Made by a program: the position numbers and the translations under genes. A stretch of DNA of 64,000 nt, taken from JAFAMS01 sp049520515 (lineage in GTDB: Bacteria; Vulcanimicrobiota; Vulcanimicrobiia; Vulcanimicrobiales; Vulcanimicrobiaceae). Each line of letters begins with the position of its first letter. The stretch's first letter is position 1. The notes under the pieces are model-generated. The model was not told where the DNA came from. It ran no database searches and worked only from the letters and a program-made list of their open reading frames with translations. The DNA lies in assembly GCA_049520515.1 (NCBI GenBank), contig JBEKPS010000001.1:434001-498000 (forward strand), in the 5' to 3' direction. This document shows positions 59,576-64,000 of the stretch, piece after piece.

Positions 59576-60606
59576 TTACACGAGCAAGTTTCGCGCTCGG
59601 TGCAATCGGCGCGACGGCGACCGCCGCATTCGCGCAATCCCGAGCCAGCGTCTCGGTCGGCGTGACGAACAGCAACAGCGACGCGCCGTTTTTCATCGCT
59701 GAAGCCAAAGGCTATTTTCGCCAGCAGGGGCTCGACGTCGATTTGATTCCCTTCGACTCAGCCGCGAAGATGGTCGCACTGCTCGGCACCGGACAGCTCG
59801 ACGTCGCCGCCGGCGCGCCGTCGGCCGGCTTATACAACATAGCGGCTCGCGCCGTCGACATACGCATCGTCGCCGATAAAGGCTCCACACCCAAGGGTTA
59901 CGGCTACCTGCCGCTCATGGTGCGCAAATCGCTGATCGATTCCGGGAAGGTCAAGAGCGTACGGGATCTTCGCGGATTGAAGATCGCTGAGGTTGCGCAA
60001 GCGACCTCGAGTTTCTGCACGATGAACGAAGCGCTCAAGCGCGGCGGTCTCACGTATCGTGATGTCGAGGAGATTTATCTCGGATTTCCCGATCACTTTG
60101 CGGCCTTCAGCGGCGGGTCGATCGACGCGTCGATCACGGCCGAGCCGATCGTGACGAAGTGCATCGAAAGCGGCGTGGCCGTGAAATTCATGTCCAACGA
60201 CCAGTTTTATCCCAACCAGCAGATCGCGTGCGTTCTCTACGGTGGTCCGTTCATCAAGAGTAAAGGGGACGCAGCGCAAAAGTTCATGGTCGCCTACATC
60301 AAGGCCGCTCGCGACTACAACGATGCCCTTAAGGGCGGCAAGATGGCGGGGCCCGCCGCAAACGACATCATCGGCATTCTCACGAAATATACGGCGATCA
60401 AAGACCCGGCCGTTTATCGCGCGATTACACCGAACGGCAACGATCCGAACGGACGCTTGAACATCGATAGCCTGCGCAAAGATCTTGCGACGTTCAAAGA
60501 GGCCGGATTCGTCACGAGCGACATCACGGTCGAGTTTGTCATCGACGAAACGTTCGCCCAAGACGCAGTCAAGACGCTCGGACCGTATCACCCCAAAACG
60601 GCTTGA
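59572..60606 (+). CDS. ABC transporter substrate-binding protein (SsuA/NMT1-like), orphan
   Basis: Exported binding protein of 344 residues: a short signal peptide (FALGAIGATATAAFAQ) and the NMT1/SsuA pattern APFFIAEAKGYFRQQGLDVDL...LGTGQLDVAAGAPSAGLYN. Such proteins bind sulfonates, nitrate, pyrimidine precursors or aromatic acids. No permease or ATPase gene is present here; instead it is coupled on both sides by 4-bp TTGA overlaps to BFN and an FAD monooxygenase. Start TTG 59572. Confidence 0.85.
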   Translation: MITRASFALGAIGATATAAFAQSRASVSVGVTNSNSDAPFFIAEAKGYFRQQGLDVDLIPFDSAAKMVALLGTGQLDVAAGAPSAGLYNIAARAVDIRIVADKGSTPKGYGYLPLMVRKSLIDSGKVKSVRDLRGLKIAEVAQATSSFCTMNEALKRGGLTYRDVEEIYLGFPDHFAAFSGGSIDASITAEPIVTKCIESGVAVKFMSNDQFYPNQQIACVLYGGPFIKSKGDAAQKFMVAYIKAARDYNDALKGGKMAGPAANDIIGILTKYTAIKDPAVYRAITPNGNDPNGRLNIDSLRKDLATFKEAGFVTSDITVEFVIDETFAQDAVKTLGPYHPKTA

Positions 60607-61829
60607 CCGTCCTTATAGTCGGGGCGGGGATCGGTGGATTGGTCCTCGCACTCGAATTGCATCGCTTGCGGATTCCGGTGCGTATCTACGAGCAAGCGAA
60701 CCGCTTACAGCAAGTCGGCGTCGGCATCAACGTTCTTCCGCATGCAACCAAGATTCTCGCGCAGCTCGGCCTACAGGAAGAGCTCGAGAAGCTCGCCGTC
60801 GCACCGACGCGCTCGGCCTTTTTTAACCGCTTCGGACAGCTGATCTACGACGAGCCGCTTGGGAACGCGGCCGGATACGAGTGGCCGCAGCTTTCGATTC
60901 ATCGCGCAGATTTGCAGAACGTGCTCGTGCGCGCGTTTCTGGCCCGCGTCGGGCCGGATAACCTCTTCTTCGGTCACCGGACGATTGGCGTCCAACAAGA
61001 CGACAGCAGTATCAGCTTGCGTTTCGATGACGGGACACGAAGGCGCGGCAGCGTCGCGATTGCCTGCGACGGCATTCATTCCGAAGTTCGCAAGCAGTTC
61101 TATCCGCAGGAAGGCTCGCCGATCTATTCCGGCTACAACATGTGGCGCGGCGTAACCAAGCATCCGCCGATTCTCGGCGGCGCGACGATGATTCGGGCCG
61201 GCTGGCTTGCCACGGGTAAGATGGTGATCTATCCGATTCAGGATGCAATCGATGCATCCGGGCGACAGCTCGTCAACTGGGTGGCGGAAGTCGAGACGCC
61301 GCAACACATCGCACGGGATTGGAATCGGCGCGGCAACATCGATGATTTCATCGGGGCGTTTTCGGACTGGCACTTCGATTGGCTCGACGCGCCGGCGCTG
61401 ATCCAGAGCGCCGAGACGATCCTCGAGTTTCCGATGGTCGATCAAGAACCGCTCGAGCGCTGGAGTTTTGGACGCGCAACGTTGCTCGGCGACGCGGCCC
61501 ATCCGATGTATCCGCGCGGCTCGAACGGCGCCGGGCAAGCCATCTTGGATGCGCGCGCGCTCGCCGAAGAGCTCGGCGCAGGCGGCGATCCAGTCAAAGC
61601 GCTGCGCGCCTACGAAGCGCGCCGTTTACCGATGACATCCGACGTCGTGCGCGCCAACCGCGCCAATCCGCCTGACGCGATCTTGCGCGAAGTCTACCTG
61701 CGCACCGGCGACCGTCCGTTCGAGCGGATCGACGACGTCATCCCGCGCGAAGAACTTGTCGCGCTCTCGGATTCCTACAAGCGCGTGGCAGGATACGACA
61801 AAGAAACCCTACACAAAACTACCAGCTGA
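60603..61829 (+). CDS. FAD-dependent aromatic monooxygenase
   Basis: Flavoprotein of 408 residues in the p-hydroxybenzoate hydroxylase/salicylate hydroxylase group. VLIVGAGIGGLVLALEL is the FAD fold, ACDGIHSEVRKQ the DG motif and LLGDAAHPMYPRGSNGAGQAILDA the GD motif. It would hydroxylate an aromatic or related ring with NAD(P)H and O2. TTG 60603 overlaps the binding-protein stop. The pairing suggests uptake and oxidation of the same compound. Confidence 0.88.
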   Translation: MTVLIVGAGIGGLVLALELHRLRIPVRIYEQANRLQQVGVGINVLPHATKILAQLGLQEELEKLAVAPTRSAFFNRFGQLIYDEPLGNAAGYEWPQLSIHRADLQNVLVRAFLARVGPDNLFFGHRTIGVQQDDSSISLRFDDGTRRRGSVAIACDGIHSEVRKQFYPQEGSPIYSGYNMWRGVTKHPPILGGATMIRAGWLATGKMVIYPIQDAIDASGRQLVNWVAEVETPQHIARDWNRRGNIDDFIGAFSDWHFDWLDAPALIQSAETILEFPMVDQEPLERWSFGRATLLGDAAHPMYPRGSNGAGQAILDARALAEELGAGGDPVKALRAYEARRLPMTSDVVRANRANPPDAILREVYLRTGDRPFERIDDVIPREELVALSDSYKRVAGYDKETLHKTTS

Positions 61830-61847
61830 TTTGCGAAAGGCGGGATT

Positions 61848-62147
61848 GTGGCAGACCATTACGTTCTTTATGTCGAGCTGGTCCTCAACGAGGGTGCAAT
61901 GGACGAGTTCATGCCAATCGTCCTCGAAAACGCTGCGAACTCGCGTCAGGAACCGAAGTGCCTACGCTTCGACGTTTTGCGTCCGCACGATACGACCGAC
62001 ACCATCGTACTCTACGAGATTTATGTCGACGAAAGCGGCTTTGACGCGCATCGTGAGACCGCACACTACAAGAAGTTCGACGCCGCCCGCAAGCCACTCA
62101 TGAAGAGCGCGAAGCGCCAAACCTTCAGTTGGAGTAATCCCGCCTAG
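61848..62147 (+). CDS. Antibiotic biosynthesis monooxygenase (ABM/YgiN-like)
   Basis: A 99-residue ABM-fold protein: YVLYVELVLNEGAMDEFMPIVLENA, EPKCLRFDVLRP and YEIYVDESGFDAHRETAHYKKF are the usual strands and helix. Members are cofactor-free oxygenases or stress proteins acting on small quinoid or aromatic compounds. GTG 61848 follows AAAGGCGGG. It is 18 bp after the FAD monooxygenase, presumably in the same operon. Confidence 0.86.
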   Translation: MADHYVLYVELVLNEGAMDEFMPIVLENAANSRQEPKCLRFDVLRPHDTTDTIVLYEIYVDESGFDAHRETAHYKKFDAARKPLMKSAKRQTFSWSNPA

Positions 62148-62199
62148 CCCTGCCGACTTGTCGCGCGTGAAAACCGCGTGATAGAGTTGGGATGGGACG

Positions 62200-62736
62200 A
62201 TGTCGATGCCAGAGATCATCTTGCCGGAAATGGAGCCGGAGCTCGAGTGGATCTGCGGCCGGGCGATCCAGAAGGTGAGTCCGGGGCGCAAGCATGCGAT
62301 CCTCCAGTTACTGATCGCTAACGCACTGCTTGCATGGGCTCGCGGAAAAGGCGAAGTCGGAACCGAGTGGCGCTTCCGCATAACGCCTCCAGGCAAAGTG
62401 AGGCGGCCTCTCGTGCCGGACGTCGCTTTTATTTCGTACGAACGCAGCGCGGGTCTCGACGGCGAGGATCTCGAGGTCCCCCCGGTGGCTCCAGATATTG
62501 CCGTCGAGGTTCTATCGCCGGGCGACATCCGCGCGCACATCGATGAGAAACGCCGCGTTTATCTTGCTGCCGGCGTCAGCTTGGTGCTCCACGTCGATCC
62601 AAAGCGAGAGCGCATCGATGCGTATCGTCCCGATGGTTCACACGAGATCGTTTCGCTCGACGCGCCCTACACGCCGCTGGAATTTCCCGGCTTAGTTTTG
62701 CCGTTTGGGTCGTTCTTTAAAGAACTGAAGCGTTAG
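62200..62736 (+). CDS. Uma2-family (DUF820) PD-(D/E)XK nuclease-like protein
   Basis: A 178-residue member of the Uma2/DUF820 group. The restriction-endonuclease-like core is visible: VPDVAFIS (Asp), DIAVEVLSPGD (Glu) and the lysine of EKRRVYLAAGV nearby. Such proteins are common and of unsettled function; an autonomous nuclease is assumed from the fold. ATG 62200. Its stop interlocks with that of the convergent small gene (TTAG, 62733-62736). Confidence 0.83.
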   Translation: MSMPEIILPEMEPELEWICGRAIQKVSPGRKHAILQLLIANALLAWARGKGEVGTEWRFRITPPGKVRRPLVPDVAFISYERSAGLDGEDLEVPPVAPDIAVEVLSPGDIRAHIDEKRRVYLAAGVSLVLHVDPKRERIDAYRPDGSHEIVSLDAPYTPLEFPGLVLPFGSFFKELKR

Positions 62737-63068
62737 GCGCTAACTGCGGCGCGTGGCCGTTCGTAACGCAGATTCAGCTGATCGCGGAGTTGCGCGACGG
62801 CGTTGCCGAAGAGCGCGCTACCAAGATCGTCCTCGACGATGCGCAGAAGTGATTCCCGCGCTTCGCGCTGGCTGAATCCCGGAGGATAGGCCGCCAGCGC
62901 GCGCAGCGCTTTGAAAACCGAACTGTAGAATGCCATCCAGACATCGCTTGTTCGGCGCTTGAGAGCCTCACCGTAGAGAAGCGTGATTTCTGCAATGCGA
63001 TCGTGGTCGATTCCCGACTCCACAAGGTCTTCGCACAAGTGTCGCACCGCTTCGTTCAGAATGCTCAT
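62733..63068 (-). CDS. Small alpha-helical protein, probably co-expressed with PadR
   Basis: A 111-residue soluble, probably all-helical protein of no recognised family (MSILNEAVRHLCEDLVESG...AFYSSVFKALRALAAYPPGFS). It follows the PadR regulator gene by 8 bp and is likely under the same promoter. Function unknown. Confidence 0.65.
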   Translation of the reverse strand: MSILNEAVRHLCEDLVESGIDHDRIAEITLLYGEALKRRTSDVWMAFYSSVFKALRALAAYPPGFSQREARESLLRIVEDDLGSALFGNAVAQLRDQLNLRYERPRAAVSA

Positions 63069-63076
63069 CGGGCGAA

Positions 63077-63628
63077 TCAGTCCTCTTGGAGGATCGTGTA
63101 AATCTCGCGGCGCGCGTCGTCAAGAACTTTCTTGATACGGTCGCGCGTTTGCGGATTCTCGAATTGACGGAACCCTTGCTGCACGGCAGCCGCAAATTTG
63201 ACGGCTGCATCACGCAGCTCGCCCCATTCTGCACCGGGTGCGGACTCGTCTTCGACAGTGCCGCGCTCTTCGAGCAGTTTGCGTCCGGCATCGGTGATTT
63301 CGTACACGCGCTTGCCGTCGACGATTTGGCTCGTTACGAAGCCACCGTCTTCGAGCATTTGCAACGTCGGGTAAACGGAGCCGGGGCTGGGGCGATAGCG
63401 TCCCTGATATTGCTCCTCGAGATCTTGCATGATGTCGTAGCCGTGCATTGGGCGCTTGGTGAGCACACCGAGCAGCAGAAACTTCACGTCGCCGCGACGC
63501 ATTCTGGGCTCGCCCTCGAATCCGGCACCGCCTTCGCGGGCCATTTCTCGCCACATGCGATGCATGTGCCGGCGACCGTGTCTCATGTGCCCTCTGCCTT
63601 CAAAATGGTCTGTGAACATGGAGAACAT
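63077..63628 (-). CDS. PadR-family transcriptional regulator
   Basis: Regulator of 183 residues. A His/Arg/Met-rich N-terminus (MRHGRRHMHRMWREM), possibly metal-binding or disordered, precedes the PadR winged helix: FLLLGVLTKRPMHGYDIMQDLEE...RPSPGSVYPTLQMLEDGGFV...GKRVYEITDAGRKLL. A helical C-terminal dimerisation region follows. ATG 63628 has GGAGAG upstream. A promoter with a 16-bp perfect palindrome (63672-63701) suggests autorepression. Confidence 0.92.
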   Translation of the reverse strand: MFSMFTDHFEGRGHMRHGRRHMHRMWREMAREGGAGFEGEPRMRRGDVKFLLLGVLTKRPMHGYDIMQDLEEQYQGRYRPSPGSVYPTLQMLEDGGFVTSQIVDGKRVYEITDAGRKLLEERGTVEDESAPGAEWGELRDAAVKFAAAVQQGFRQFENPQTRDRIKKVLDDARREIYTILQED

Positions 63629-63671
63629 TAGTGGTTCTCTCCTCTCCGGCCTATCGTTTAGGCCTATCGGC

Positions 63672-63701
63672 ATACTATCGCGATATATCGCGACCTGTCA
63701 A
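63672..63701 (-). promoter_or_regulatory. PadR gene promoter with 16-bp palindromic operator
   Basis: Reading the minus strand: TTGACA (63701-63696), an 18-bp spacer, TAGTAT (63677-63672). The perfect palindrome TCGCGATATATCGCGA (63678-63693) occupies the spacer right up to the -10. A repressor bound here would block RNA polymerase, as expected for PadR autoregulation. A GGCCTATCG direct repeat (63648-63656 and 63661-63669) lies in the leader. Confidence 0.8.
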
Positions 63702-63740
63702 TACCGACGAAACTTGCTGCCCCCGGCACCGTAGTTGTTA

Positions 63741-63818
63741 CGGGCCCCCTGGGGGCATCGTGCGCTATCGAAATGCTCAGGGGCCCGGAGGTTTGGGGGC
63801 CCCATGCGTAGCATGGGG
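63741..63818. repeat. GC-rich inverted repeats between padR and mtnP
   Basis: CGGGCCCC (63741-63748) pairs with GGGGCCCG (63780-63787), and CCCCATGC (63800-63807) pairs with GCATGGGG (63811-63818) around GTA. The stretch is much richer in G/C runs than its surroundings and has no T-run. It may be an interspersed palindromic repeat or a structured leader of mtnP. Confidence 0.5.
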
Positions 63819-63861
63819 GGCGCGCAGCCTGGGGCGAAGCGCCTTTAAAACTAGGGAGATA

Positions 63862-64000
63862 ATGTTGTCAAAAGAGACCGCCGAGATCGGCGTTTTTGGT
63901 GGATCCGGTTTTTACTCGCTGATCGAGAATGCGCGCGAGGTCTGGGTTGAAACCCCATACGGCGCACCGAGCGACAAAGTTGCACTCGGCGAGGTCGCCG
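63862..64000 (+). CDS. mtnP: S-methyl-5'-thioadenosine phosphorylase (partial, start only)
   Basis: The first 46 codons of a phosphorylase that splits methylthioadenosine for methionine salvage. ATG 63862 (MLSKETAEIGVFGGSGFYSL) with VETPYGAPSDKVALGE is the N-terminal phosphate/substrate-binding pattern of MTA phosphorylase/PNP family 2. GGGAG precedes it. The gene runs off the right edge. Confidence 0.85.
   Translation, partial: MLSKETAEIGVFGGSGFYSLIENAREVWVETPYGAPSDKVALGEVA

Noticed and set aside
62200..62736. Defence or restriction system built around the Uma2-type protein
   Set aside because: No methyltransferase, helicase, reverse transcriptase or other defence partner lies nearby; single Uma2 genes are common.

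Overview
The window reads as one continuous stretch of chromosome from a free-living, non-pathogenic-looking bacterium with moderately high GC (roughly 58-60 % by eye) and very compact gene packing. Several features fit an uncultured soil or rock lineage such as Candidatus Eremiobacterota (WPS-2): an archaeal-type ATP-dependent DNA ligase, lysine-tailed nucleoid proteins, many small secreted proteins of no known family, and frequent GTG/TTG starts. That placement is an impression from gene content, not a computed phylogeny. I see no rRNA, tRNA, CRISPR array, prophage, integrase or transposase. No gene-free stretch reaches 300 bases.

Layout. 1-2.4 kb: DNA ligase, then a VapBC-type toxin-antitoxin pair whose promoter lies inside the ligase 3' end. 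2.4-5.6 kb: CPBP protease, zinc asparaginase and small proteins, then a Nudix hydrolase. 5.6-11.2 kb: two-domain aspartyl protease, mannose-6-phosphate isomerase, a two-component pair in convergent orientation, PIG-L protein, small secreted protein. 11.2-18.3 kb: acyl-CoA dehydrogenase and MmgE/PrpD protein, divergent from a complete LivKHMGF branched-chain amino-acid ABC transporter. 18.4-22.5 kb: HU, then a phenylacetate-CoA ligase, two crotonases and a second CPBP protease in overlapping reading frames. 22.6-30.5 kb: an envelope/secretome region with a GH16-like protein, lipoproteins and two paralogous subtilases flanking a thiolase. 30.7-39.7 kb: chemoreceptor, hydrolase, a 55-residue histone-H1-like protein, GNAT, a CPA1 antiporter/MFS/kinase operon, and a DUF3311-SSS symporter pair.

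39.7-43.4 kb: one ABC ATPase with three ABC-2 permeases; a fourth permease sits alone at 51.5 kb. 43.4-50.5 kb: flavin disulfide reductase, cupin, zinc dehydrogenase, hydrolases, STAS protein, XRE-cupin regulator, GNAT. 50.5-54.5 kb: HhH-GPD glycosylase, the orphan permease, a serine beta-lactamase-like enzyme, cyclophilin, anti-sigma-type ATPase. 54.5-59.6 kb: aminomutase-family enzyme, a 34-residue membrane peptide, TauE exporter, glutamate-type dehydrogenase, YchF, BFN nuclease. 59.6-64 kb: an orphan SsuA-like binding protein coupled to an FAD monooxygenase, ABM protein, Uma2-type protein, a PadR regulator with a clear promoter-operator, and the start of MTA phosphorylase.

Physiology suggested: a heterotroph taking up amino acids and monocarboxylates, oxidising acyl-CoA and aromatic-CoA compounds, and exporting proteases. 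The most distinctive sequence-level observations are structural. Overlapping start codons occur head to head (CATG at 51534-51537), stop codons interlock at tail-to-tail junctions, and some promoters imply leaderless mRNAs. The phenylacetate-CoA ligase and the TauE gene have no conventional start where homology expects one. Several enzyme-family proteins have substituted catalytic or metal-binding residues (GH16, CPBP, PIG-L). I found no convincing defence system or wholly new multi-gene machine.
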